From the NCBI RefSeq assembly GCF_024462815.1, contig NZ_JANGCG010000002.1, positions 186,001 to 250,000 of the forward strand: a stretch of 64,000 nucleotides of DNA, in the 5' to 3' direction. Shown here one piece after another: positions 40,218 through 50,562 of the stretch. The notes under the pieces are model-generated. The model saw only the letters and a program-made list of their open reading frames with translations, searched no databases and was not told the DNA's origin. Numbering within the stretch: position 1 is the first letter of the stretch; each line of letters starts with the position of its first letter. The position numbers and the translations under genes were made by a program. Origin of the DNA: Gemmiger formicilis. Its GTDB lineage: Bacteria; Bacillota; Clostridia; Oscillospirales; Ruminococcaceae.

Positions 40218-40933
40218 TGCGGTTGGACAAGTACCTGGCGGAGCGCACCGGTATGACCCGCAGCGAGAGCCGCAAGGCCGTGACGAAGGGCCGCGTCATG
40301 GTGGGGAGCATGGTCTGCCGCAAGGCGGACACCCAGCTTGACGAGCATACGGCCGAGGTTGCGCTGGACGGCACGCCGCTGGCGGGTGCATACCAGAAAT
40401 TTGTTTATATTATGCTGAACAAGCCGGAGGGCGTTGTCAGCGCCAGCCGTGACAAAAAAGATACCACTGTGGTGGATCTGGTCGCGGCGGACTTTCCGCG
40501 GCGGGAGCTGTTCCCCGCCGGGCGGCTGGACAAGACCAGCACCGGCTTTGTGCTGCTGACCGACGACGGTGCACTGGCGCATGACATCCTCTCCCCTGCT
40601 CACCACGTGGAGAAGCAGTATGTTGTTACGCTCGACACCCCGCTGACCGAGGAGATGCGCCGCGGCTTTGCGGCGGGGGTGACGCTGGCGGACGGCGAAA
40701 CAATGACCCCCGCGGGCGTGGAGCCGCTGAACGGTAATGGTCTGACTGTGCTGGTCACGCTGCGGCAGGGTGTCTACCACCAGATTAAGCGGATGTTCGG
40801 CGTGTTTGGAGCAGGCGTGAATGCCCTGCACCGGCAGAGCATCGGCGGCGTGGTGCTGGATGCCGCACTGGCCCCCGGCCAATGGCGGGAGCTGACGGAG
40901 GAAGAAGTGGAGAAATTGCGGCAGAAGGTGTGA
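40214..40933 (+). CDS. rsuA: RsuA/RluB-type 16S rRNA pseudouridine synthase
   Basis: A 239-residue protein. The S4 RNA-binding domain is at about 1-60 (MRLDKYLAERTGMTRSESRKAVTKGRVMV) and the synthase domain has the catalytic Asp in AGRLDKTSTGFVLLTDDG, LHRQSIGGV and EGVYHQIKRM-like GVYHQIKRMFG. It likely modifies small-subunit rRNA. The ATG at 40214 overlaps the ybaK stop (ATGA); ATG 40217 is an alternative. Confidence 0.92.
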   Translation: MMRLDKYLAERTGMTRSESRKAVTKGRVMVGSMVCRKADTQLDEHTAEVALDGTPLAGAYQKFVYIMLNKPEGVVSASRDKKDTTVVDLVAADFPRRELFPAGRLDKTSTGFVLLTDDGALAHDILSPAHHVEKQYVVTLDTPLTEEMRRGFAAGVTLADGETMTPAGVEPLNGNGLTVLVTLRQGVYHQIKRMFGVFGAGVNALHRQSIGGVVLDAALAPGQWRELTEEEVEKLRQKV

Positions 40934-40946
40934 TTGCAACCGCACG

Positions 40947-40972
40947 GCAGGGCCGGACAGGTCCGCCCCTGC
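40947..40972. repeat. Dispersed palindrome, family A copy 4 (divergent)
   Basis: GCAGGGCCGGACAG-GTCCGCCCCTGC. It has the same flanks and polarity as copies 2 and 3, with a shorter loop and a mismatch. Confidence 0.55.
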
Positions 40973-40980
40973 AACGCTAT

Positions 40981-41019
40981 AAAAAAATCGACCACTCATT
41001 TTTGAGTGGCCGTTTTTTT
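40981..41019. terminator. Bidirectional terminator between rsuA and the zinc-ribbon gene
   Basis: Stem CCACTCA / TGAGTGG (40992-41009), with AAAAAAA at 40981-40987 and TTTTTTT at 41013-41019. It serves both convergent genes and overlaps the stop codon of the minus-strand one. Confidence 0.88.
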
Positions 41020-42106
41020 ATTCATGCACATACACCGTTTCACTGGGGGTCAGCGTCACGGTAAAATCCATATCGCTGTAATTGGAGAGCGTGACCTCGG
41101 TGTCCTCGGTCAGGGTGATGTGGCGGAGCGTATCGACATAGTCGGGGTCGCCGTAGAGCCATGCGCTGCAGTACATCGTGCGGGTGTTCTCCATCGGCAG
41201 GACAAAGGAAAAATATCCGGTGCCCGCCGTGCAGGTCACATCGTAGACACCCGGCTCAATGTCCTCCCCGACCAGAAGATACAGGCTCTCATCGCTGCCG
41301 CTGAGGGTGTATGCCGCATCGCCGACCACCGGATTGGGGGCGGTCTCAGCGGGCAGCGCATCGACCTGGGCGTTGCTGCTGTGGAAGTACAGTGTGCCAT
41401 TGCCGCTCAGAAACAGCACAGTACCTGACGGCAGCGGCACATCGTCCCGCTCACTGTCGCTGGCGTCATAGCCGTTTGTGGACAGATCCTCGTAGATTTC
41501 AACACCGTGCTCATCGCTGACGATGTGCAGGTCAATGGATGTATTGCTCTCGGCACACTGGATGGTGTAGGTGCCCTCGGGCAGATCCTGCCCTACGGTG
41601 TACAGGCCCGCAGTCAGGTCGCCGTCCCAGTCCGCACCTGCGGCGGGTACAGTGCCGCGCAGATCGTCATAGGCGTTGCTGTAGGCCTCTATTGCCTGTT
41701 CCTCGGGCTCGGGGATAGGGGCGGATGTGCTGCGCTGCAGCAAGAGATAGAGGGCGGGCAGCAGCAGGAATAGCGCCGCCGTGATAAGACTCCATGCGGC
41801 AGTGGCTGTACGCTTGGCGGTGCGTATCCCGGCACGGCGGACGGTGCGCACAACGGCGCGCGGTGCCTCGTGCCGGTCGGAGCCGCTTTCATGGACGTGG
41901 GCGGTGCGCTCCTCCTCGGCGTAGCCCTCCACATCGGGGCGGCCGCCCTGGGGACGCACGCGGTGCAGGACATCCTCGCCGTTGACGCGGTGATAGTGGG
42001 CGCTCTCGCCGCGCAGGGTGTAGGTGTGCTCGGGAGGAATGGGCAAGCCACATTCCTCACACCGGCCATTGACAACCCGCCCGCCGCATAAGCTGCATTT
42101 TTGCAT
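41018..42106 (-). CDS. Zinc-ribbon membrane protein with two repeated beta domains
   Basis: A 362-residue protein. An N-terminal zinc ribbon (CSLCGG...CEECG, residues 3-18) and a charged cytoplasmic region are followed by a membrane helix at about residues 105-127 (SLITAALFLLLPALYLLL) and an outer region with two related units. The units share V-G-x-D-[LI]-x-E/P-G-x-Y-x-[IV]-x-C (VGQDLPEGTYTIQC and VGEDIEPGVYDVTC), each followed by Tyr/Phe-rich strands. Function unknown; sensing or envelope display is possible. ATG 42106 follows AGGAGG. Confidence 0.75.
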   Translation of the reverse strand: MQKCSLCGGRVVNGRCEECGLPIPPEHTYTLRGESAHYHRVNGEDVLHRVRPQGGRPDVEGYAEEERTAHVHESGSDRHEAPRAVVRTVRRAGIRTAKRTATAAWSLITAALFLLLPALYLLLQRSTSAPIPEPEEQAIEAYSNAYDDLRGTVPAAGADWDGDLTAGLYTVGQDLPEGTYTIQCAESNTSIDLHIVSDEHGVEIYEDLSTNGYDASDSERDDVPLPSGTVLFLSGNGTLYFHSSNAQVDALPAETAPNPVVGDAAYTLSGSDESLYLLVGEDIEPGVYDVTCTAGTGYFSFVLPMENTRTMYCSAWLYGDPDYVDTLRHITLTEDTEVTLSNYSDMDFTVTLTPSETVYVHE

Positions 42107-42181
42107 GATGGACACCTCCTTATTTACACCATTATACAGGATATTACAACAAAAGAACAGTGGTTGGTGAAAATAAAGTGT

Positions 42182-42203
42182 GCCTTCCTCTGCAGGGGAA
42201 GGC
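42182..42203 (-). terminator. Terminator-like hairpin after the MFS gene
   Basis: GCCTTCC / GGAAGGC stem (imperfect, loop TCTGCAGG). On the minus strand it is followed by a T-rich ACACTTTATTTT. It resembles the family B hairpin. Confidence 0.6.
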
Positions 42204-42210
42204 AACGGCC

Positions 42211-43380
42211 TTACGAATTTTCTGCCCGTCTTGCGGCGGTCTTTTTGTGGAGCTGCTCAGACAGAACTGCCATCAGCACCAGCATGAGAAGCAGGAAAAA
42301 CGGGTAGAGCTGCATGGTGATATTCTGCGCCAGCACGCCGAACAGCGGCGAAAGCAGCGTGGTGCCGGTGTAGGCCGCAGCCATCTGCACCCCGGTCATG
42401 GCCATGCTCAGACTTTTGCCGAAGTTGGCGGGTGTCTCGTGGATGATGCTGGGGTAAATCGGCGCGCAGCCAAGCCCAATGGTGACAAGGCCCACCAGCA
42501 GCAGTGCATTGCCCGGAAGAAGCACCAGCGCAATGCCCACGGCAATGAGTGCCTGCCCCAGGCGGATCATCTGGTGGTCGTTGAACTTCATCGTCAGGAA
42601 ACCGCTTAAAAATCGCCCGATGGTGATGCCTGCATAGAACAGGCTGGCCCAGCTGGCGGCGGTTACGGCGTCCAGACCGCGTACCAGCGTGCAGTAGCTG
42701 GCAGCCCACATGCCGGTGACCGTCTCAACGCCGGAATAACAGGCAAAGCAGCAGAGCACCTCCGGCACGCCGGGAACCTTCAGCAGCTGCGGCAGGGTAC
42801 GGTGTTCGGGGGTGAAATCCTCGCCCGCGGCCTCCGCAGGGGTTTTCCACAGCGGCAGACTGAACACGATGACGGCCGTCAGCACGATTTGCAGAATCGA
42901 GATGATGCGGTAGCCACTCTGCCAGCTGCCGCCTGCCAGTGCCCAACCCATAATGACCGGGCCGCCCGCGGCGCCCAGACCCCACATACAATGCAGCCAG
43001 CTCATGTGGCGGCTTTCGTAGTGCAAGGCTACGTAGTTGTTCAGCGCGGCGTCCACACTGCCGGCGCCCAGACCATAGGGAATGGCCCAGACGCAGAGCT
43101 GCCAGAACTGGGAACAGGTGGAGAAGCCGAACAGCGCCACCGCGGTTGTGGCAACACTGAGCGCGGTGACCTTGCCGGTGCCAAGGCGGCCGTTGAGCCA
43201 GTCACTGGCCAGGCTGGACACGATGGTCCCGGCAGAGATAATCATGGACACGCCCCCGGCCCAGGACACCCCTGCGCCAAGCGGGGCATACATGGACGGC
43301 CAGGCCGCACCCAGCAGTGCATCCGGCAGGCCCAGACTGATGAACGCCAGATAGATAACTGGCAAAAGCATAGATACCAT
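42211..43380 (-). CDS. Major facilitator superfamily transporter
   Basis: A 389-residue protein with twelve predicted membrane helices. The conserved loop 2-3 region reads SLASDWLNGRLGTGKV (motif A-like), and the first helix carries FISLGLPDALLGAAWPSMY, as in the fucose/sugar-permease-like MFS group. The substrate is unknown. It diverges from an AraC regulator whose N-terminal cupin suggests a sugar or small-molecule effector, so this may be its target. RBS AGAGGGA lies upstream of ATG 43380. Confidence 0.88.
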   Translation of the reverse strand: MVSMLLPVIYLAFISLGLPDALLGAAWPSMYAPLGAGVSWAGGVSMIISAGTIVSSLASDWLNGRLGTGKVTALSVATTAVALFGFSTCSQFWQLCVWAIPYGLGAGSVDAALNNYVALHYESRHMSWLHCMWGLGAAGGPVIMGWALAGGSWQSGYRIISILQIVLTAVIVFSLPLWKTPAEAAGEDFTPEHRTLPQLLKVPGVPEVLCCFACYSGVETVTGMWAASYCTLVRGLDAVTAASWASLFYAGITIGRFLSGFLTMKFNDHQMIRLGQALIAVGIALVLLPGNALLLVGLVTIGLGCAPIYPSIIHETPANFGKSLSMAMTGVQMAAAYTGTTLLSPLFGVLAQNITMQLYPFFLLLMLVLMAVLSEQLHKKTAARRAENS

Positions 43381-43392
43381 AAGAAATCCCTC

Positions 43393-43421
43393 TTGACTTT
43401 CTGTAGCGATGATACTATGAT
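43393..43421 (+). promoter_or_regulatory. Candidate promoter of the AraC gene
   Basis: TTGACT (43393-43398), a 17-base spacer and TATGAT (43416-43421), in the MFS/araC divergent region. Confidence 0.6.
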
Positions 43422-43436
43422 TATATCATCAAATGT

Positions 43437-43483
43437 GGCGAAATTGTGCGATAAAATCCCCAAAATGCCGGTACAATTTCGCC
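43437..43483. promoter_or_regulatory. 11-bp inverted repeat in the MFS/AraC divergent region
   Basis: GGCGAAATTGT (43437-43447) and ACAATTTCGCC (43473-43483) are perfect inverted arms 25 bases apart, upstream of the araC start. They could be paired operator half-sites of the AraC regulator or a leader hairpin. Confidence 0.55.
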
Positions 43484-43506
43484 AAAAACAGGAGGGAAAG
43501 CAGGAC

Positions 43507-44406
43507 ATGGCACTTTCGACGTGCAGAACGGTTACGGACGATTCCGCAAGAGAACTGCTGAAGCACGGAACCCCGGCCTTCCCCATCGCCTGCTACCACG
43601 ATGATTTGCAGGCAGAGCCTGTGCCGTGGCACTGGCATGAGGAACTGGAGGTCCTGCTGGTCAGCGAGGGCACGATACTGGCCACCGCAGCCGGGGAAAA
43701 GTACCGGCTGACCGTGGGCGAGGGATTGTTTATCAACGCGGGGGTGCTGCATGGGGACTGGCCGCTGAACGCCGGGCCCTGCCGCCTGCACAGCATGGTG
43801 TTTCACCCGCGGCTGGTGGGCGGCAGCCCGGACAGCGTTTTCTGGCAGAAATATCTGCAGCCGCTGCTGACAGACCCCAGCCGCCCCTGTGCCGTGTTGC
43901 GCCCACAGGTGGATTGGCAGCGTGAAACGATGGAAAATATGGAGCGTGCGTTCCGCGCCGTCGTGAACGAGGTGCCGGGGTATGAGTTCAAAACCCGCGC
44001 AGCACTGTCGGAAATGATGTACCAGCTGGTAACCCGCGCCCCGGCGGTGCAGGCTATGCCCAAAAAGGCACTGCGCAGCGCCGACCGCATCAAGACGATG
44101 CTGCAATTCATTCAGGAGCACTATGCCGAGGATGTCTCGGTCGATCAAATTGCCGCCAGCGCCGCTATCAGCCCCAGCGAATGTCTGCGGTGCTTCCACG
44201 ATATGATCGGTACAACGCCGAACCAGTACCTGCGGGAGCAGCGTGCCCAGCGGGCAGCGGAGCTGCTGTGTAGTACCGGCCTGCAAGTGGCGGAAATTGC
44301 GCTGCAGTGCGGTTTTCAGGATGCCAGCTACTTTGCCCGAGCCTTCCGGCAGGTGTACGGCTGCGGCCCTACAGAGTACCGCCGCAAAGCCCGGCGCGGG
44401 GTGTGA
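43507..44406 (+). CDS. AraC family regulator with N-terminal cupin
   Basis: A 299-residue protein. The cupin-like effector domain at about residues 25-120 includes PWHWHEELEVLLVSEGTILATAAGEKYRLTVGEGLFINAGVLHG. The AraC double HTH at about 190-295 includes IAASAAISPSECLRCFHDMIGTTPNQYLREQR and VAEIALQCGFQDASYFARAFRQVYGCGPTEYRR. It likely controls the divergent MFS gene. I took ATG 43507 (GGAGGGAAAGCAGG upstream); the frame is open far upstream but has no ribosome site there. Confidence 0.9.
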   Translation: MALSTCRTVTDDSARELLKHGTPAFPIACYHDDLQAEPVPWHWHEELEVLLVSEGTILATAAGEKYRLTVGEGLFINAGVLHGDWPLNAGPCRLHSMVFHPRLVGGSPDSVFWQKYLQPLLTDPSRPCAVLRPQVDWQRETMENMERAFRAVVNEVPGYEFKTRAALSEMMYQLVTRAPAVQAMPKKALRSADRIKTMLQFIQEHYAEDVSVDQIAASAAISPSECLRCFHDMIGTTPNQYLREQRAQRAAELLCSTGLQVAEIALQCGFQDASYFARAFRQVYGCGPTEYRRKARRGV

Positions 44407-44435
44407 AGGCAAACGGCATTTTAAGATGAGGCTGG

Positions 44436-44531
44436 CCCTCATCAGTCACCTTCGGTGACAGCTTCCCCCGCAGGGGAAGCCAAAATGCCTTCTCCTGCGG
44501 GAGAAGGTGGCGCAAAGCGCCGGATGAGGGG
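44436..44531. repeat. Family B repeat, inverted pair
   Basis: One unit reads on the minus strand (44436-44481) and one on the plus strand (44487-44531), tail to tail with a 5-base gap. Each has a CTTCCCC/CTCCTGCGG hairpin half, a GGTGA/GGCGC stem and GATGAGGG. The plus unit matches 11378-11422 at 39 of 45 positions. This is the layout of a REP/BIME-type element. It fills most of the 237-base gap between araC and thrS. Confidence 0.75.
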
Positions 44532-44597
44532 CCCGACCTTCCGCAAGCACCCGCCTGCCGCGGTGCTCGCCCAGCAAAATCTGCACATAAACATAAA

Positions 44598-44631
44598 ATT
44601 GCCACCGCAGCTTGGCTACCGCGGTGGCAAT
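44598..44631 (-). terminator. Hairpin after thrS
   Basis: ATTGCCACCGC / GCGGTGGCAAT 11-bp perfect stem with a 12-base loop, 12 bases beyond the thrS stop. On the minus strand the A tract at 44594-44598 gives a short U run. Confidence 0.8.
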
Positions 44632-44643
44632 TCTGTTTACAGC

Positions 44644-46437
<1,794 letters not shown>

Positions 46438-46752
46438 TGTGATACGCTCCTTTTGCTGTTGGATAAATAAAAAATGCTTCACCCCTCGCGTTCAAAAGGG
46501 ATGAAGCATATAAAAGCTCCACGGTTCCACCCAGATTGCGCCTGCCTATATATCCTAATATATAAGGTAAGCACCACTCACGTAGGCTGTAACGGGCCGC
46601 GCCCGGCGGAGGTTCGCCCCCGCGCTCGGCAGTGGTAAGGAAGCAGGCACCAACAAAACCGCTTGCAGCACGTGAGGATTCACGGCGGTTCTCTCTGTTG
46701 TGGTGTACTGCACCCCGTTTGTCTGCCTCATGGCTTTGTACAGGATGAAGTT
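46438..46752 (-). promoter_or_regulatory. T-box riboswitch of thrS
   Basis: The minus-strand leader contains the T-box sequence AATCTGGGTGGAACCGTG (46537-46520), then a terminator hairpin (46474-46509, ATGCTTC../..GAAGCAT) followed by TTTTTTATTT. Upstream Stem I features AGTA and AGAGA (about 46713-46690) and an apical TGCTGCAA are present. An ACC (Thr) triplet followed by A at 46636-46634 is a plausible specifier; another ACC lies at about 46690. Uncharged tRNA-Thr would permit readthrough. Confidence 0.9.
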
Positions 46753-46758
46753 AAGTTA

Positions 46759-46787
46759 TTTATAGCACAAGCCGGGTGGGAAGTCAA
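46759..46787 (-). promoter_or_regulatory. Promoter of the thrS T-box transcript
   Basis: Minus strand TTGACT (46787-46782), a 17-base spacer and TATAAA (46764-46759). Confidence 0.82.
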
Positions 46788-46875
46788 GCAGAAAATTTTT
46801 CCCCGCCAGTTTGCACAAAAAAGTGGGTTCTCCCCTGCGCGGGGCACACAAAACGCCGAAGTTGCAAAATATTCA

Positions 46876-46904
46876 TTGACTTTACATATTTATGCAACTA
46901 TACT
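46876..46904 (+). promoter_or_regulatory. Promoter of the amino-acid ABC binding protein
   Basis: TTGACT (46876-46881), a 17-base spacer and TATACT (46899-46904). GTTGCA (46861) and TGCAAC (46893) form inverted arms around the -35, a possible operator. Confidence 0.8.
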
Positions 46905-46980
46905 GTATACATCAGCCAAGTGAGGGCTTGGCTGGCACGGTATTTTACATTTTATAAAGATAAGATAAGAGGGAAATCAC

Positions 46981-47814
46981 ATGAAAAAGCTCACTGCTCT
47001 GATGCTCAGCTCCGCTATGATGCTGAGCCTGGCCGCCTGCGGCGGCTCCGCTTCCACCGACACTGCCTCCAGCGAGGCCGCTTCCTCCGAGGCTGCTTCC
47101 AGCGAAGAGACCGCCACCGGCGAGGCTGCCGAGCTGACCACCGTCAACGCCGGCAAGCTGACCATGTCCACCAACGCCGCCTTCCCCCCGTATGAGATGA
47201 CCACCGACAGCGGCGACTTTGAGGGCATTGACATTGATGTCGCCGCCGCTGTCGCCGAAAAGCTCGGTCTGGAGCTGCAGATTGACGATATGGACTTTGA
47301 CGCTGCCCTGCTGGCCGCCCAGAACGGCAAGAGCGATATGGTTATGGCCGGTGTCACCGTCACCGACGAGCGCCTGAAGGTTATGGACTTCTCTGACACC
47401 TATGCCGAGGGCATCCAGTCCATCATCGTGCCCGAGGACTCTGACATTGCCACCGTGGATGACCTTTCCGGCAAGGCCATCGGCACCCAGCGCGGCACCA
47501 CCGGCTACATCTACTGCACCGATGATTTCGGCGAGGATAACGTTATCGCCTACGACGACGGCCTGACCGCTGTGCAGGCTCTGAACAATGGTCAGGTTGA
47601 CGCCGTTGTCATCGACAACGCCCCGGCCAAGGCCTTTGCGGAGGCTAACCCCGGCCTGAAGATTCTGGACACTGCCTATGCGCAGGAGGATTATGCCATC
47701 GGCGTTGCCAAGGGCAACACCGAGCTGCTGAATGCTATCAACGGCGCACTGGAGGAGCTGCAGCAGGACGGCACCCTGCAGGCCATCGTGGACAAGTACA
47801 TCACCGCTGAATAA
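46981..47814 (+). CDS. Polar amino-acid ABC transporter substrate-binding lipoprotein
   Basis: A 277-residue protein. The lipoprotein signal ends LSLAACG (Cys20) and is followed by a Ser/Glu/Ala linker (TASSEAASSEAASSEE). The family 3 solute-binding domain includes LTMSTNAAFPPYEMTTDSGDFEGIDIDVAAAVAEKLG, MDFSDTYAEGIQSIIVP, IGTQRGTTGYIY and a VDAVVIDNAPAKAF late strand. It likely binds a polar amino acid for the permease and ATPase encoded next. The 209-base gap with its own promoter suggests the binding protein is made in excess. Confidence 0.93.
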   Translation: MKKLTALMLSSAMMLSLAACGGSASTDTASSEAASSEAASSEETATGEAAELTTVNAGKLTMSTNAAFPPYEMTTDSGDFEGIDIDVAAAVAEKLGLELQIDDMDFDAALLAAQNGKSDMVMAGVTVTDERLKVMDFSDTYAEGIQSIIVPEDSDIATVDDLSGKAIGTQRGTTGYIYCTDDFGEDNVIAYDDGLTAVQALNNGQVDAVVIDNAPAKAFAEANPGLKILDTAYAQEDYAIGVAKGNTELLNAINGALEELQQDGTLQAIVDKYITAE

Positions 47815-47873
47815 CGCGTTTTGCATCAAGCAGAAGGGCACGCCGGTAACGCGGCGCGCTTTTCTTTTGTACA

Positions 47874-47903
47874 TTGTGGTTTTCCCTGTAACTATGCTAT
47901 AAT
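47874..47903 (+). promoter_or_regulatory. Promoter of the permease-ATPase pair
   Basis: TTGTGG (47874-47879), an 18-base spacer and TATAAT (47898-47903). The transcript leader would include the tandem hairpins at 47920-47965. Confidence 0.65.
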
Positions 47904-47919
47904 AAAAAACAGGATGTAA

Positions 47920-47965
47920 GGCGGGGTGGCCCCACCCTGCCGCGGCGGCCTGAGGTCAGGCCGCC
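47920..47965. repeat. Tandem GC-rich hairpins in the permease leader
   Basis: GGGGTGG-CC-CCACCC and GGCGGCCTGA-GG-TCAGGCCGCC (47944-47965) stand side by side. They look like a third palindromic element type; only this copy is in the window. Confidence 0.55.
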
Positions 47966-48023
47966 CTATATACATCCCGGCAGATTCAATCTATACACTA
48001 TACTAAGAAAGGTTGTGTTGCGG

Positions 48024-48791
48024 ATGGAGGCACAGTTTGAAGCGCTTTCAGAGCTGGTTAAAAGCGGCCAGAAGCTGAGCTTTGGGCAGGACTTCTTCGT
48101 CAAATTCTACCAGGCATTTCTTTATTCGGACCGCTGGCAGCAGTATATCAAGGGCGTGGGCACTACCCTGCTGGTCACGGCCATTGCGCTGGTGCTGGGC
48201 GTTGTGCTGGGCGCCATTGTGGCTATGATTCGCGTGGGCCATGCACAGCAGAAGCCCCACCACCATAACCTGGTGCTGGGTGTGTTCAACGCCATTGCCA
48301 AGGTCTATGTCACGGTTATCCGCGGCACGCCCATGATGGTGCAGCTGCTGATTATGAGCATGGTGGTCTTTGCCAGCAGCCGCAACTTCACGATGGTCGG
48401 TGCGCTGGCGCTGGGCATCAACTCCGGCGCGTATGTGTCGGAAATCATCCGCGGCGGCCTGATGGCGGTAGACCCCGGCCAGATGGAGGCCGGGCGCAGC
48501 CTGGGTCTTAACTATATGACCACGATGTTTGAAATCATCATCCCGCAGGCTATCCGCTCCATCCTGCCTGCGCTGGGCAATGAGTTCATCATGCTGCTGA
48601 AGGACTCTTCGCTGATTACGGTCATCGGCGGCAAGGAGCTGCTGTATGCGGCGCAGGGCATTATGAACCGCACCTACGAGCCTATGTTCCCCTTGCTGGG
48701 CGTTGCGGCCGTCTATCTGGTGCTGGTTATGCTGTTCAGCGCGCTGCTGGCAAAATTTGAGAGGAGGCTGGCACAAAGTGATAGACGTTAA
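48024..48791 (+). CDS. Polar amino-acid ABC transporter permease
   Basis: A 255-residue protein of the HisM/GlnP family with about five membrane helices. Markers are [42 protein letters not shown], and the EAA loop [44 protein letters not shown] took ATG 48024 (GAAAGG upstream); GTG 48015 is too near that site. Its 3' end overlaps the ATPase gene by 14 bases. Confidence 0.92.
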   Translation: MEAQFEALSELVKSGQKLSFGQDFFVKFYQAFLYSDRWQQYIKGVGTTLLVTAIALVLGVVLGAIVAMIRVGHAQQKPHHHNLVLGVFNAIAKVYVTVIRGTPMMVQLLIMSMVVFASSRNFTMVGALALGINSGAYVSEIIRGGLMAVDPGQMEAGRSLGLNYMTTMFEIIIPQAIRSILPALGNEFIMLLKDSSLITVIGGKELLYAAQGIMNRTYEPMFPLLGVAAVYLVLVMLFSALLAKFERRLAQSDRR

Positions 48792-49494
48792 AGGACTGAA
48801 AAAGAGCTACGGCGGTCTGCAGGTGCTCAAGGGCGTGGACCTGACCATCAACAAGGGCGACTGCGTTGTGCTGGTCGGCCCTTCCGGTTGCGGCAAGTCC
48901 ACCTTTCTGCGCTGCCTGAACCATCTGGAGGAGCCGGACGGCGGGCATATCATCTTCAATGGCAAGGAAGTCACCGACCATGACATTGACCACGTGCGCC
49001 AGAAGATGGGCATGGTGTTCCAGCATTTCAACCTCTTCCCCCACCTGACAGTGAAGAAGAACATCACGCTGGCGCCGGTGCGCCTGGGCCTGATGAAGCA
49101 GGACGAGGCCGACAAGAGAGCGATGGAGCTGCTGGGACGCATCGGTCTGGCCGACAAGGCGGACACCTACCCCAATATGCTGTCCGGCGGCCAGAAACAG
49201 CGCATTGCCATTGTGCGTGCGCTGGCCATGAACCCTGATGTACTGCTGTTTGACGAGCCGACCTCCGCACTTGACCCGGAGATGGTCGGCGAGGTGCTGG
49301 AGCTGATGAAGGAGCTGGCCCGCGGCGGTATGACGATGGTCTGCGTTACCCATGAGATGGGCTTTGCCCGCGAGGTTGCCAACCGCATCATCTTTATTGA
49401 TGAGGGCGTTGTCAAGGTGGACAAGCCCCCCAAGGAATTTTTTGCCAACCCCGAAAACGAGCGCCTGAAGGCATTTTTGTCCAAGGTGCTGTAA
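48778..49494 (+). CDS. Polar amino-acid ABC transporter ATP-binding protein
   Basis: A 238-residue GlnQ-type ATPase: Walker [11 protein letters not shown]-loop [15 protein letters not shown], signature LSGGQKQR, Walker [13 protein letters not shown], and switch His in CVTHEMGFA. It starts at GTG 48778 after GAGGAGG inside the permease gene, so it is translationally coupled. With the binding protein and permease it forms a full importer. Confidence 0.95.
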   Translation: MIDVKGLKKSYGGLQVLKGVDLTINKGDCVVLVGPSGCGKSTFLRCLNHLEEPDGGHIIFNGKEVTDHDIDHVRQKMGMVFQHFNLFPHLTVKKNITLAPVRLGLMKQDEADKRAMELLGRIGLADKADTYPNMLSGGQKQRIAIVRALAMNPDVLLFDEPTSALDPEMVGEVLELMKELARGGMTMVCVTHEMGFAREVANRIIFIDEGVVKVDKPPKEFFANPENERLKAFLSKVL

Positions 49495-49506
49495 TAATGC
49501 ACGCCA

Positions 49507-49535
49507 CCGGCCCACCAACAATGGGCCGGTTTTTC
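49507..49535 (+). terminator. Intrinsic terminator after the ABC importer
   Basis: A perfect 8-bp stem CCGGCCCA / TGGGCCGG with a 7-base loop, then TTTTTCG. Confidence 0.88.
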
Positions 49536-49667
49536 GTTTGCCCTCCCCTGCTTTTCCGGTCTCTTGTGCGTGAAACGTTGATTCTTTGCGCAATATGTGG
49601 TAAAATAGCACTATTATTATGGATAACTATGCAACCTTACATTTACACATAAGGAACAGGTATTGAT

Positions 49668-50546
49668 ATGGCTGAAAATTTGCAAACCACCCGCCCGGCC
49701 GATGAAGGCTGGACCACCATTATACGCCCCCACACCGGCTGGTTCGACATTGACCTGCAGGAGCTCTGGCGCTATCGTGACCTTGTCACGATGTTCGTCA
49801 AGCGCAATTTTACCGTGCTGTACAAGCAGACGATTCTGGGCCCGGCGTGGATTATCCTGAACCCGCTTATCACCACCGTTATCTTTAACGTTGTGTTCGG
49901 CGGTATGGCCAATATGCCGACCGACGGCGTGCCCGGCTTCCTGTTTTATATGGCGGGCAACACAGTGTGGACCTTCTTTGCCAACTGCGTCAACAACACG
50001 GCCAACACTTTTGTGACCAACTCGCAGGTGTTCGGCAAGGTGTACTTCCCCCGTTTGACCATGCCCATCAGTCAGGTGCTGACAAGCCTTATTAACTTCG
50101 GGATTCAGGCGGCGATGTACCTGATTTTCTGGGTGTACTTCTTTGCCACCGGCAGCGGCGTGACCTTCACGCTGTGGGTGTTGGCGGTACCCTTCGTTAT
50201 GCTGGAGGTTATGCTGCTGGGCCTTGGCGTGGGCATCATCGTCTCCTCGCTGACCACGAAGTACCGCGATTTGGCCATCGCCGTGGGCTTTGGCGTGCAG
50301 CTGTGGATGTATGCCTCCCCGGTAGTCTACCCGCTGTCGATGCTGGATAACTCCCCCCGGCTGAAAATCCTTATCCAGCTCAACCCGATGACCTCCCCGA
50401 TTGAGATTTTCCGTATGGCTACGCTGGGCACCGGCACGGTCACGGGCTTTGGCATCGTGTACAGTCTGGTGTTCACCCTTGCGGCGCTGGTGCTGGGCGT
50501 GGTGCTGTTCAGCCGCATTGAAAAGACCTTTATGGATACCGTGTAA
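49668..50546 (+). CDS. ABC-2 polysaccharide export permease (Wzm/TagG type)
   Basis: A 292-residue protein with about six membrane helices. Family features are LWRYRDLVTMFVKRNFTVLYKQTILGPAWIILNPLITTVIF, FSNCVN-like block FFANCVNNTANTFVTNSQVFGKVYFPRL, and the C-terminal YASPVVYPLSMLDNSPRLKILIQLNPMTSPIEIFR. It exports lipid-linked glycan with the ATPase encoded 16 bases downstream. It is the first gene of the surface-polysaccharide cluster. Confidence 0.92.
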   Translation: MAENLQTTRPADEGWTTIIRPHTGWFDIDLQELWRYRDLVTMFVKRNFTVLYKQTILGPAWIILNPLITTVIFNVVFGGMANMPTDGVPGFLFYMAGNTVWTFFANCVNNTANTFVTNSQVFGKVYFPRLTMPISQVLTSLINFGIQAAMYLIFWVYFFATGSGVTFTLWVLAVPFVMLEVMLLGLGVGIIVSSLTTKYRDLAIAVGFGVQLWMYASPVVYPLSMLDNSPRLKILIQLNPMTSPIEIFRMATLGTGTVTGFGIVYSLVFTLAALVLGVVLFSRIEKTFMDTV

Positions 50547-50562
50547 GAAAGGGGCGCACACT

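Noticed and set aside
42802..43506. Long upstream extension of the AraC reading frame
   Set aside because: It runs antisense to the MFS transporter and through the promoter region. The ribosome site and family start support ATG 43507.
46861..46915. ArgR box upstream of the amino-acid binding protein, suggested by TATTCA and TGCAAC words
   Set aside because: The match to the arginine repressor palindrome is partial on one side only. The GTTGCA/TGCAAC arms are noted with the promoter instead.
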